From NCBI GenBank assembly GCA_036658435.1, contig JAVXEO010000051.1, positions 1 to 16,833 on the forward strand: a DNA stretch of 16,833 nucleotides. The letters run 5' to 3'. This DNA comes from DIGJ01 sp036658435 (GTDB lineage: Bacteria; Bacillota; Clostridia; Lachnospirales; Lachnospiraceae). The notes beneath the pieces are model-generated. The model saw nothing but the letters and a program-made list of their open reading frames with translations, was not told where the DNA came from and made no database searches. The position numbers and the translations under genes were made by a program. Shown here one piece after another: positions 7,052 to 15,118 of this stretch (positions are counted from its first letter, which is position 1; every line of letters begins with the position of its first letter).

Positions 7052-8062
7052 ATGCAGGAATTAGTGAATGTTGCAGTTGATGCAATGGGTGGCGATAATG
7101 CACCCCATGAAATTGTAAAAGGTGCAGTAGAAGCTGTGAATGAAAGTTGTGATATAAAAGTATTTTTGGTTGGAAAAGAAGAGGCTATTTGTAAAGAATT
7201 AGCATCTTATACCTATGATAAGGAACGAATTCAGGTTGTAAATGCGGAAGAAATGATCACTAATGAGGAAGCTCCGGTCATGGCTATTCGTCGGAAAAAA
7301 GATTCTTCCATTGTAGTTGCTTTAAATCTAGTAAAGCACGGAGAAGCAGATGCCTTTGTTTCTGCCGGAAGTACCGGCGCTGTTTTAGTAGGGGGACAGC
7401 TGATTGCAGGAAAAATAAAAGGTGTGGAACGACCACCGCTTGCGCCCCTGATTCCTACCATTCATGGAGTTGCACTTTTAATTGACTGTGGTGCCAATGT
7501 GGATGCCAGACCGTCACATTTGCTGCAGTTTGCAAAGATGGGTTCTGTATATATGGAACATGTGGTAGGAATAAAAAACCCACGGGTTGCCATTGTAAAT
7601 ATAGGCGCTGAAGAAGAAAAAGGAAACATGCTGGTGAAGGAAACGTTTCCTTTATTAAAAAACTGTAATGAAATTAATTTTATTGGCAGCATAGAGGCAC
7701 GGAATATTCCGTATGGGGAAGCCGATGTTATCGTTTGTGAGGCATTTACCGGTAATATTATCCTTAAGCTGTATGAGGGATTAGGCGGGGCTTTGATTCA
7801 AAAGATTAAAAGTGGTATGATGAGTACGTTTCGAAGTAAAATAGGTGCACTTTTAGTAAAACCGGCGCTTAAAAAGACCTTAAAAGATTTTGATGCTTCT
7901 TCTTATGGAGGAGCCCCTCTTTTGGGCTTAAATGGCTTAGTTGTAAAAACACATGGCAGCTCAAAGAGCAATGAAATTAAAAATTCGATTATTCAGTGCA
8001 TAACATTTAAGAAACAGGACATAAATGAAAAAATTAAAAATAATATTACAATAAATGAATAA
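7052..8062 (+). CDS. plsX: Phosphate acyltransferase PlsX
   Basis: A 336-residue acyl-ACP:phosphate acyltransferase, normal for the family. It converts acyl-ACP to acyl-phosphate, the donor used by PlsY in the first acylation of glycerol-3-phosphate, and acts as a peripheral protein at the membrane. Visible hallmarks are NVAVDAMGGDNAP at the N-terminus, VSAGSTGAVL, ERPPLAPLIPT, LIDCGANVDARPSHLLQFA, NIGAEEEKGN and EAFTGNIILK. The frame is open upstream to a GTG at 6995, but AAGGAG at 7039-7044 is 7 bases before the ATG at 7052, and conserved sequence begins there, so the shorter form is called. acpP follows after 15 bases, the usual partner gene. In many Firmicutes yceD and rpmF precede plsX; neither is here. 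Confidence 0.96.
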   Translation: MQELVNVAVDAMGGDNAPHEIVKGAVEAVNESCDIKVFLVGKEEAICKELASYTYDKERIQVVNAEEMITNEEAPVMAIRRKKDSSIVVALNLVKHGEADAFVSAGSTGAVLVGGQLIAGKIKGVERPPLAPLIPTIHGVALLIDCGANVDARPSHLLQFAKMGSVYMEHVVGIKNPRVAIVNIGAEEEKGNMLVKETFPLLKNCNEINFIGSIEARNIPYGEADVIVCEAFTGNIILKLYEGLGGALIQKIKSGMMSTFRSKIGALLVKPALKKTLKDFDASSYGGAPLLGLNGLVVKTHGSSKSNEIKNSIIQCITFKKQDINEKIKNNITINE

Positions 8063-8077
8063 GAAAGGGTGATGACA

Positions 8078-8308
8078 ATGGAATTTGAAAAGTTAAAAAA
8101 GATTATTAGTGAGGTTCTTAACGTGGATGAAAATGAAGTTCATATGGAGACAAAGTTTGTTGATGACTTGGGGGCCGATTCATTGGATGTATTCCAGATT
8201 ATAATGGGAATTGAAGAAGAATTTGATATTGAAATAGCAAATGAAGAAGCAGAAAAAATTATAACCGTAGGAGATGCCGTTGAACAGATTAAGGCTGCAA
8301 TGAACTAA
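8078..8308 (+). CDS. acpP: Acyl carrier protein
   Basis: A 76-residue acidic acyl carrier protein with the phosphopantetheine attachment serine at residue 35 in GADSLDVFQ and the helix III region EEFDIEIANEEAEKI. It carries growing acyl chains for fatty acid synthesis and supplies acyl-ACP to PlsX, encoded directly upstream. Three in-frame starts lie close together (GTG 8069, ATG 8072, ATG 8078). The GAAAGGG site at 8063-8069 is 8 bases before the ATG at 8078, and MEFEKLKKII is a typical ACP N-terminus, so 8078 is chosen. A hairpin lies 56 bases downstream. Confidence 0.96.
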   Translation: MEFEKLKKIISEVLNVDENEVHMETKFVDDLGADSLDVFQIIMGIEEEFDIEIANEEAEKIITVGDAVEQIKAAMN

Positions 8309-8364
8309 TTTTGTTTATAATATTTAGCTGCAAGAATTGCTTTTGTTTATGAATACAGGGAATG

Positions 8365-8403
8365 AATTCAGTCAATTGGTAACTGCCGATTGACTGAATT
8401 TTT
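8365..8403 (+). terminator. Hairpin between acpP and rnc, probable terminator
   Basis: A 15-bp stem with one G-T wobble (left arm 8365-8379 AATTCAGTCAATTGG, right arm 8386-8400), a 6-base loop TAACTG and TTTTT at the 3' side. It has the form of a rho-independent terminator for plsX-acpP. It ends only 19 bases before the rnc start, so it also lies in any leader of rnc. A TATAAT at 8316-8321 lacks a recognisable -35. How rnc is transcribed is therefore unclear. Confidence 0.78.
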
Positions 8404-8421
8404 AAAAAGAGGAAGGAACCC

Positions 8422-9123
8422 ATGGTTATGAAAGAAAAAATCAGTGAATTTGAAGAAAAAATCAGATATTTATTTCAAGATGAGGCGTTAATAAAACAGG
8501 CTCTTACGCATAGCTCTTATTCCAATGAAAAACATATGAGTTACCTGGCAAACAATGAAAGGCTGGAGTTCTTAGGAGATGCTGTTCTGGAAATTATATC
8601 CAGCGAATTTGTATTTCGAACCTACAAAGATATGCATGAAGGGGAACTTACAAAACTTCGTGCAAGCATGGTGTGCGAACCAACATTGGCATTTTGTGCA
8701 AGAGAAATTAGTCTTGGAGACTATATTTTCCTTGGTAAAGGAGAAGACGGAACCGGTGGAAGAGAACGGGATTCTATTCTTTCTGATGCGTTGGAAGCTA
8801 CCATAGGAGCTATCTATTTAGATGGTGGTTTTACTAATGCAAAAGAATTTATCCTTCAGTTTATATTAAATGATATGGATAAGAAAAAACTCTTTTACGA
8901 TAGTAAGACCATCTTACAGGAATTAATTCAAGGAAAGTCAAAAGATGTGCTGCGCTATGAACTCATTGGGGAAGAGGGACCGGATCACAATAAAACATTT
9001 ACGGTACAAGCCATTTTGGGAGTGGAAAATCTGGCTATGGGAACGGGACGAACCAAAAAGGCTGCAGAGCAAAAAGCTGCCTATGAGGCAATTCTTTATT
9101 TACAGAAAAATCAGCAGGGATAA
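8422..9123 (+). CDS. rnc: Ribonuclease III
   Basis: A 233-residue double-strand-specific endoribonuclease that processes rRNA precursors and structured mRNAs. The catalytic domain (about 1-155) has the signature NERLEFLGDAVL at residues 45-56, giving Glu46, Glu49 and Asp53. The second acidic pair is Asp122 and Glu125 in DALEATIGAIYLDGG. All metal-binding residues known from E. coli RNase III are present. The dsRNA-binding domain spans about 160-230, with SKTILQELIQ at its start and TKKAAEQKAAYEAIL at its end. The ATG at 8422 follows AGAGGAAGG; an in-frame ATG at 8428 is possible. smc begins 18 bases downstream, the conserved rnc-smc-ftsY order of Firmicutes. Confidence 0.96.
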   Translation: MVMKEKISEFEEKIRYLFQDEALIKQALTHSSYSNEKHMSYLANNERLEFLGDAVLEIISSEFVFRTYKDMHEGELTKLRASMVCEPTLAFCAREISLGDYIFLGKGEDGTGGRERDSILSDALEATIGAIYLDGGFTNAKEFILQFILNDMDKKKLFYDSKTILQELIQGKSKDVLRYELIGEEGPDHNKTFTVQAILGVENLAMGTGRTKKAAEQKAAYEAILYLQKNQQG

Positions 9124-9141
9124 TAGGATAGGAGTTTATGC

Positions 9142-12100
9142 ATGTATTTAAAAAGCATTGAGGTTCATGGATTTAAATCTTTTGCACATAAATTAGTGTT
9201 TGAATTTCACAATGGAATAACGGCAATTGTAGGTCCTAATGGAAGCGGAAAAAGCAATGTTGCCGATGCCGTTCGCTGGGTACTGGGAGAACAAAGTGCA
9301 AAGCAGCTTCGGGGAAGCAAAATGGAAGATATTATATTTTCAGGAACGGAGCTTCGACGGCCTCAGGGATTTGCCTATGTTGCAATTACGCTTGATAATT
9401 CCGATCACAAACTTGCCACTTCTTATGATGAAGTTACCATTGCCAGAAGAGTCTATCGTTCCGGGGAAAGTGAATATTTAATGAACGGAAAGAATAGCCG
9501 TCTCCGAGATGTACAGGAATTGTTTTTGGATACGGGCATTGGAAAAGAAGGATATTCAATAATTGGACAGGGCCAAATCGATAAAATATTAAATGGTAAG
9601 CCGGAAGAAAGAAGAGAACTTTTTGACGAAGCAGCGGGGATTGTTAAGTTTAAAAAAAGAAAAGCAGCAGCAGAAAAAAATTTAGACGCAGAGCAGCAAA
9701 ATTTATGTCGTATTCAAGATATTTTGAAGGAAATTGAAAACCAAATTGTTCCTTTGGAAAAGCAGTCACTGGTTGCAAAAGAATATTTGGGACTTCGAGA
9801 CGAATTAAAGTGTCTGGATGTAAATATGTTTCTTATGGAGTATGATGGACTGCATTCTCAATTAGAGGAAACCAATAAAAAGTCTGAGATTGCAGAAAAT
9901 GACTTAGCAGAATTTAAAAGTGCATATGATGCAACCAAAGAAGAATATGAACGTTTAGAGCAGTCCATGGAAATGAAAAATGAACTTTTAGACGAAAAAA
10001 AAAGAATTTCCAGTGACTGTAAGATTAAAAAGGAAAAGCTAGAAGGAGAAGTCAAGGTACTTCATGAACAGATTCTTGCAACCAGGCAAAATAGTGAACA
10101 TTATAAAAATCGAATTACAGCTGTAGAAGGCGATATCAAGATTAAAAAAGAACAGTTTTTAGATTTTGAAAAGAAGCAAAAGGCAATGGAGGATGGGCTG
10201 GATGCTATTTTAGAAGAACAAAAGCTGGAAGAAACCAAGCTTGATTTTTTTCACGAAGGCATTGAAAACTCTGAAAAAAATATTGAAAATGGCAATCATC
10301 TCAGAGTGGAAGGATTGAATGAACGTACGGTTATAAAGTCTAAACTTCAACATTTTGAAACCATGCTGGAACAAAACAATTTAAAAAGAGCAGAATTAAA
10401 TCAAAGGCTTTTGAAAAACAAAAGTGATGAAGTTACTTTTGAGGAAAACATTGCCCTTGAAAAAAGTAATTTAGTTTCTATTTCAGATAAAATAAGGGTG
10501 ATTCTTTCTAATAATGAAGTATTTGAAAACGATAAAAACTGCATTTTGAAAGATAAAAATAAGATTTTGACAGAAAAAAATAGTGCCCAGCAAGAGTTTC
10601 ACCGTGAACAGTCTCGTTTGGATTCTTTGAAAAACATGACAGAACGATACGATGGATATGGTCAAAGTATTCGCAGAGTGATGGAACAAAAAGAAAAGAA
10701 CGTGGGAATTATTGGAGTAGTAGCCGATATTGTTAAGGTAGAGAAAACCTATGAAACGGCAATTGAAACGGCACTTGGAGGAAACATTCAAAATATTGTT
10801 ACAGACAATGAAGTTACGGCAAAAAATTTAATTGGCTTTTTAAAGCAAAATAAATTTGGACGAGCAACCTTTCTGCCCCTTACTACTATTTCTGCCAGAG
10901 GAAGTTTTCAAAATACAGAGGTTTTAAAAGAAAAGGGAGTGATTGGTCTTGCAAGTACACTGGTTCATGCAGATAAATCGTTTGATGGATTGGTGGATTA
11001 TCTTTTAGGTAAAATTCTTGTGGTGGATCAGATTGAACATGCCATTGCGCTTGGTAAAAAATATCGCCAGTCTCTGCGTATGGTAACATTGGAAGGTGAT
11101 TTGATTAGTCCCGGAGGCTCTATGTCCGGAGGTGCTTATAAAAATTCCAGTAATTTATTAAGCCGGCGTCGTGAGATGGAAGATTTACAGAAAAAGATTG
11201 ATGAATGGAAAGAAAAAATTCAGTCTTTGGACGAAAAAGAAATCATAAAATCAAAAGAATTCGAAAAGTTACAAACACAGATTGAAAAAAATAAGAATCA
11301 GCTGCAGGAACTTTATCTGGATCAAAATACTGCAAAAATTAAATACGATCAAGCACAACAGGCAAAGGATGAAAGCCAGGGAGCGTTTAACCTGATTGCA
11401 AGGGAAAATGGAACCATTGAAACACAAATAACGGAAATGAAAGAACAGATTGTAGGACTTAAGACGTCGCTTTCCGAAAATGAAAGAAAGAACAAAGAAA
11501 ATGAAGATAGACTGGAAGAAGAAACAAAATCCTTGGAAATTGCAAAAACAGAAGAGGAAAAACAGAGAAAAATCGTAGAACAGGGAAGGCTTACTTATTC
11601 TACCAGAGAACAAAACGGACGGTTTATCATAGAAAATATGAATCGAATTCAATCTGAAATCGAAATTCTTGCAAAAGAATTAGAGGAATTACTGGATAAT
11701 TTATTAGAAGGAAAGTCAATTATTCTAAATAAAAAAGAAGAAATTTTGGAGGTTACGCAAGGGGTTTCAGAATTTGAAGAGCAAATTCAAGGTCTTGACA
11801 GGGATATTGAAAATTTAAATAAAGAACGAAGAGATATGGATCAAGTGCATAAAACTTTCTTTGAAAAAAGGGAAGAACTTGCAAAACATATGAGTGATGT
11901 GGATAAAGAGGTTTTCCGATTGCATAATCAAAAAGAGAAATATGGAGAGCAGATGGAAAATCAAATGAATTATATGTGGGAAGAATACGAGCTGACATAT
12001 AGCTCCGCTTTTGCATTGAAAACAGAAGTGACAATGCCCTATGCTCAAATAAAAAAATCTTTAGGTGAATTGAAAAATAAAATACGTGCATTGGGTGCGG

Positions 12101-12702
12101 TTAATGTTAACGCCATTGAAGATTATAAAATCATGTCAGAACGTTATTTTCTCCTAAAAAACCAACATGATGATTTAGTTGCTTCCGGAGAAATGCTAAA
12201 GAAAATCATTGAAGAGCTGGATGAAGAAATGCGGAAGCAATTTTCAACAAAATTTCAGGAGATTAAAGAACAATTTGATATCGTGTTCAAAGAAATGTTT
12301 GGAGGAGGAAAAGGCACCATTGAACTAGTGGAAGAGGAGGATATTTTGGAAGCCGGTATTCGAATCATTGCCCAGCCACCCGGAAAAAAACTTCAAAATA
12401 TGATGCAGCTTTCCGGTGGAGAAAAAGCTTTGACGGCCATTTCTTTATTGTTTGCAATTCAAAATCTAAAACCATCGCCCTTTTGCCTGCTAGACGAAAT
12501 TGAAGCGGCTTTGGATGATTCCAATGTTTCACGTTATGCAAAATATTTACATAAGCTTACGAAACACACACAATTTATTGTAATTACCCATCGCCGCGGA
12601 ACCATGGCGGCGGCTGACCGGCTATATGGAATTACCATGCAGGAAAAAGGAGTATCCACTTTAGTATCGGTTAATTTATTGGAAGATGATTTAGAAAAAT
12701 AA
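9142..12702 (+). CDS. smc: Chromosome partition protein SMC
   Basis: A full-length 1186-residue SMC ATPase, which forms dimers with ScpA/ScpB and compacts and helps segregate the chromosome. The N-terminal head has Walker A GPNGSGKS at residues 31-38. Two long Glu/Lys-rich coiled-coil arms (about 170-500 and 665-1020) flank the hinge at about 505-660, which contains the Gly-rich SPGGSMSGG. The C-terminal head has the ABC signature LSGGEK at 1090-1095 and Walker B CLLDEIEAALDD, with Asp1118 and catalytic Glu1119. GGAG at 9131-9134 is 7 bases before the ATG. It sits 18 bases after rnc and 11 before ftsY, so it is clearly in one operon with them. No frameshift or missing motif is seen. Confidence 0.97.
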   Translation: MYLKSIEVHGFKSFAHKLVFEFHNGITAIVGPNGSGKSNVADAVRWVLGEQSAKQLRGSKMEDIIFSGTELRRPQGFAYVAITLDNSDHKLATSYDEVTIARRVYRSGESEYLMNGKNSRLRDVQELFLDTGIGKEGYSIIGQGQIDKILNGKPEERRELFDEAAGIVKFKKRKAAAEKNLDAEQQNLCRIQDILKEIENQIVPLEKQSLVAKEYLGLRDELKCLDVNMFLMEYDGLHSQLEETNKKSEIAENDLAEFKSAYDATKEEYERLEQSMEMKNELLDEKKRISSDCKIKKEKLEGEVKVLHEQILATRQNSEHYKNRITAVEGDIKIKKEQFLDFEKKQKAMEDGLDAILEEQKLEETKLDFFHEGIENSEKNIENGNHLRVEGLNERTVIKSKLQHFETMLEQNNLKRAELNQRLLKNKSDEVTFEENIALEKSNLVSISDKIRVILSNNEVFENDKNCILKDKNKILTEKNSAQQEFHREQSRLDSLKNMTERYDGYGQSIRRVMEQKEKNVGIIGVVADIVKVEKTYETAIETALGGNIQNIVTDNEVTAKNLIGFLKQNKFGRATFLPLTTISARGSFQNTEVLKEKGVIGLASTLVHADKSFDGLVDYLLGKILVVDQIEHAIALGKKYRQSLRMVTLEGDLISPGGSMSGGAYKNSSNLLSRRREMEDLQKKIDEWKEKIQSLDEKEIIKSKEFEKLQTQIEKNKNQLQELYLDQNTAKIKYDQAQQAKDESQGAFNLIARENGTIETQITEMKEQIVGLKTSLSENERKNKENEDRLEEETKSLEIAKTEEEKQRKIVEQGRLTYSTREQNGRFIIENMNRIQSEIEILAKELEELLDNLLEGKSIILNKKEEILEVTQGVSEFEEQIQGLDRDIENLNKERRDMDQVHKTFFEKREELAKHMSDVDKEVFRLHNQKEKYGEQMENQMNYMWEEYELTYSSAFALKTEVTMPYAQIKKSLGELKNKIRALGAVNVNAIEDYKIMSERYFLLKNQHDDLVASGEMLKKIIEELDEEMRKQFSTKFQEIKEQFDIVFKEMFGGGKGTIELVEEEDILEAGIRIIAQPPGKKLQNMMQLSGGEKALTAISLLFAIQNLKPSPFCLLDEIEAALDDSNVSRYAKYLHKLTKHTQFIVITHRRGTMAAADRLYGITMQEKGVSTLVSVNLLEDDLEK

Positions 12703-12713
12703 GGAGGTATTAC

Positions 12714-13664
12714 ATGGGAGAAAAAAAAGGTTTTTTGGGTCGATTAGTATCTGGATTATCTAAAACAAGAGATAGTATTGTTTCGGGAATTGACTCTATT
12801 TTTAACGGCTTTTCTAATATAGATGAGGATTTTTATGAAGAATTAGAAGAAATCCTGATTATGGCTGATTTAGGAATTAATACGACCATGTCAATTATTG
12901 AAGATTTACGTTTCAAGGTAAAGGAAAACAACATTAAAGAACCAAAAGAATGTAAGAAATTTTTAATTGAAAGCATAAAAAATCAAATGCGTCTGGAAGA
13001 AGATGCCTATGCGTTTGAAAATAAAAAATCCGTGGTACTGTTAATTGGAGTAAATGGAGTTGGAAAAACAACTTCCGTAGGAAAATTAGCCGGTCAGTTA
13101 AAAGAAAGTGGAAAAAAGGTTATGGTTGCTGCCGGAGATACCTTTCGTGCCGGAGCCATTGAACAATTGAGAGAATGGGCAAACCGAGCCGGAGTTGAAC
13201 TTATATCCCAGCAAGAAGGCTCTGACCCAGCCGCTGTTGTTTATGATGCTGTGACGGCGGCAAAATCAAGAAATACCGATATTTTAATCTGCGATACAGC
13301 AGGAAGGCTTCACAATAAGAAAAACCTAATGGAAGAGCTTCGAAAAATCAATCGTATTATAGAAAGAGAATATCCGGAAGCTTATCGTGAAACCTTGGTT
13401 GTGCTAGATGGAACCACTGGACAAAATGCTTTGGCACAGGCAAAACAGTTTAACGAAGTTGCAGAAATTACGGGAATTGTTCTAACAAAGCTGGATGGTA
13501 CGGCAAAGGGTGGCATTGCAATTGCGATCCAATCAGAACTGGGAATTCCGGTAAAATATATTGGAATTGGGGAAAGTATAGAGGATTTACAGAAATTTAA
13601 TGCAGATGAATTTGTAAATGCACTGTTTGATGAAGGAGAATACGATCATGATGACATTAGATAA
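12714..13664 (+). CDS. ftsY: Signal recognition particle receptor FtsY
   Basis: A 316-residue SRP GTPase that docks ribosome-SRP complexes at the membrane by pairing with Ffh. The N domain (about 1-95) starts GFLGRLVSGLSKTRDS, an amphipathic helix that fits the membrane-targeting element. The long acidic A domain of E. coli FtsY is missing, as is usual for Gram-positives. The G domain has G1 GVNGVGKTT at 112-120, DTFRAGAIEQL (the SRP insertion), G3 DTAGR at 194-198 and G4 TKLDG at 258-262. AAGGAGG at 12702-12708 lies just before the ATG. The last 17 bases overlap the next gene. ylxM and ffh, frequent followers of ftsY, are not next to it. Confidence 0.96.
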   Translation: MGEKKGFLGRLVSGLSKTRDSIVSGIDSIFNGFSNIDEDFYEELEEILIMADLGINTTMSIIEDLRFKVKENNIKEPKECKKFLIESIKNQMRLEEDAYAFENKKSVVLLIGVNGVGKTTSVGKLAGQLKESGKKVMVAAGDTFRAGAIEQLREWANRAGVELISQQEGSDPAAVVYDAVTAAKSRNTDILICDTAGRLHNKKNLMEELRKINRIIEREYPEAYRETLVVLDGTTGQNALAQAKQFNEVAEITGIVLTKLDGTAKGGIAIAIQSELGIPVKYIGIGESIEDLQKFNADEFVNALFDEGEYDHDDIR

Positions 13665-14859
13665 GTTTGAAGAAGCATGCGAGACAGTAAAAAAGGTAAT
13701 TGTTCGAACCAAGTTAGTTTATAGCGAGTATTTCTCGGAAATAAGTGGAAATAAAGTATATCTAAAACCTGAAAATATGCAATATACGGGTGCTTATAAA
13801 GTACGTGGTGCCTATTATAAAATCAGTACCTTAAGTGAAGAAGACAGGCAAAAGGGATTAATTACGGCATCTGCCGGAAACCATGCACAAGGAGTTGCTT
13901 ATGCTGCAAAAATATATGGTGCAAAAGCTACTATTGTTATGCCCACAACAACGCCACTGATTAAGGTAAATCGTACCAAAAGCTATGGTGCAGAAGTTGT
14001 GCTTTTTGGAAATGTATACGATGATGCCTGTAAACATGCGCTTAAATTAGCGGAAGAAAAAGGATACACCTTTATTCACCCCTTTGATGATGAAGAAGTT
14101 GCAACAGGACAGGGAACCATTGCAATGGAAATTTTTAAGGATTTACCAACCGTTGATATTATTTTAGTACCAATTGGCGGCGGTGGTCTTGCAGCAGGGG
14201 TTTCTACTTTAGCAAAACTTTTAAACCCTAATGTTAAAGTCGTTGGTGTAGAGCCAGCAGGTGCAAATTGTATGCAGGAATCACTGAAAGTTGGGAAAGT
14301 AGTCACTCTACCAAGTGTGGAGACCATTGCGGATGGTACGGCAGTGAAAACTCCGGGAAGCCGCATATTCCCTTACATACAAAAGAATCTGGATGATATC
14401 ATTACGGTAGAGGATAGTGAACTGATCGTTACTTTTCTGGATATGATGGAAAATCATAAAATGGTGGTTGAAAATTCAGGATTATTAACGGTAGCTGCTT
14501 TAAAACATTTAGACTGTAAAAACAAGAAAGTAGTTTCTGTGTTAAGTGGTGGAAATATGGATGTTATCACCATATCTTCGGTGGTACAGCATGGATTGAT
14601 TCAACGGGGACGTATCTTTACGGTGTCGGTACTTTTACCGGATCGTCCGGGAGAATTGGTGAATGTAGCCAGTATTATTGCAAAAGAAAAGGGAAATGTA
14701 ATTCGTCTGGATCATAACCAGTTTGTAAGCATTAATCGAAATGCGGCCGTAGAACTTACCATTACGTTGGAAGCCTTTGGACACGAACATAAAGAAACTA
14801 TTATAAATGCCTTAAAAAAACAGGGATATCATCCAATTGAGAAGGCAGCAAAAATGTAA
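13648..14859 (+). CDS. ilvA: Threonine ammonia-lyase with C-terminal ACT domain
   Basis: A 403-residue fold-type II PLP enzyme that deaminates threonine to 2-oxobutanoate. The PLP lysine is Lys51 in TGAYKVRGA (SFK is more usual than AYK). SAGNHAQGVAYAA follows, the phosphate-binding loop is GGGGL at 177-181, and VLSGGNMD is near the end of the catalytic domain. From about residue 324 an ACT-like domain begins (FTVSVLLPDRPGEL). Domain makeup and length match the ~400-residue single-ACT type, which includes both biosynthetic (IlvA) and catabolic (TdcB-like) enzymes, so the pathway is uncertain. The frame reaches back to 13618, but AAGGAG at 13633-13638 fits the ATG at 13648 (9 bases); the ATG at 13651 is an alternative. 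It overlaps ftsY by 17 bases and closes the rnc-smc-ftsY run. Serine dehydratase activity cannot be excluded. Confidence 0.92.
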   Translation: MMTLDKFEEACETVKKVIVRTKLVYSEYFSEISGNKVYLKPENMQYTGAYKVRGAYYKISTLSEEDRQKGLITASAGNHAQGVAYAAKIYGAKATIVMPTTTPLIKVNRTKSYGAEVVLFGNVYDDACKHALKLAEEKGYTFIHPFDDEEVATGQGTIAMEIFKDLPTVDIILVPIGGGGLAAGVSTLAKLLNPNVKVVGVEPAGANCMQESLKVGKVVTLPSVETIADGTAVKTPGSRIFPYIQKNLDDIITVEDSELIVTFLDMMENHKMVVENSGLLTVAALKHLDCKNKKVVSVLSGGNMDVITISSVVQHGLIQRGRIFTVSVLLPDRPGELVNVASIIAKEKGNVIRLDHNQFVSINRNAAVELTITLEAFGHEHKETIINALKKQGYHPIEKAAKM

Positions 14860-14869
14860 CAAACAATAG

Positions 14870-14898
14870 TTGTTATTATGTAAAAAATATGTTATACT
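14870..14898 (+). promoter_or_regulatory. Extended -10 promoter downstream of ilvA
   Basis: TTGTTA (14870-14875) and TATACT (14893-14898) are spaced exactly 17 bases apart, with TG one base before the -10 (14890-14891), making an extended -10. The transcription start would be near 14905, only about 12 bases before the hairpin at 14917. What it transcribes is unclear: a short RNA, or a second, LexA-independent route into recA. Confidence 0.5.
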
Positions 14899-14916
14899 AT
14901 ATAAAACAAATTTTCT

Positions 14917-14945
14917 ATACATGGGGCAGACACTGCCCCATGTAT
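14917..14945 (+). terminator. GC-rich hairpin after ilvA, terminator-like without a clean U-tract
   Basis: A perfect 13-bp stem (left arm ATACATGGGGCAG, right arm 14933-14945) with a 3-base loop ACA, located 57 bases past the ilvA stop. Position suggests the end of the rnc-smc-ftsY-ilvA transcript. However, the 3' side reads CTAATCTGATTCTT, not a run of T, and the opposite strand has no proper U-tract either. It may instead be the 5' hairpin of a transcript from the promoter just upstream. Confidence 0.45.
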
Positions 14946-15064
14946 CTAATCTGATTCTTATACTGTAAAACCAGTAATTCTTTACACTTCAGCACTTCAT
15001 TCAATCGATATAAAGCCATTACAAGAACAAGGGCTGCCCACCCCCATAGAAGAATAAAATTAGG

Positions 15065-15096
15065 TTGACAAAGAAATAAAAATAGATTACTATATT
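15065..15096 (+). promoter_or_regulatory. recA promoter
   Basis: A perfect -35 TTGACA (15065-15070) is followed after 17 bases by TACTAT (15088-15093), which overlaps a better -10 TATATT at 15091-15096 (20-base spacing). The start site would fall near 15100, just upstream of or within the LexA box, leaving a leader of about 70 bases. A second, weaker pair, TTGTTC (15113-15118) with TAGTAT (15135-15140), has its -35 inside the LexA box. Confidence 0.75.
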
Positions 15097-15106
15097 AGAC
15101 AGATAA

Positions 15107-15118
15107 GAACATTTGTTC
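15107..15118 (+). promoter_or_regulatory. LexA binding site (SOS box)
   Basis: GAACATTTGTTC is a perfect match to the core GAACNNNNGTTC of the Gram-positive LexA (DinR) operator; only the outer C/G pair of the full consensus is replaced by A on both sides. It lies about 10 bases downstream of the recA -10, where bound LexA would block initiation. This places recA, and probably recX, under SOS control. lexA itself is not in the window. Confidence 0.88.

Noticed and set aside
8579..9151. Alternate + frames inside rnc and over its end
   Set aside because: They overlap the intact RNase III domains and have no family motifs or start signals.
10483..12091. Several 65-130-codon minus-strand frames within smc
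   Set aside because: All are antisense to a full-length, intact SMC coiled coil. The Lys/Glu codons of smc read as Phe/Leu/Ser on the other strand, which explains their length.
14905..15060. 6S RNA in the ilvA-recA spacer
   Set aside because: I could not find the long rod-like pairing of 5' and 3' ends with a central bubble; only one short hairpin is clear.
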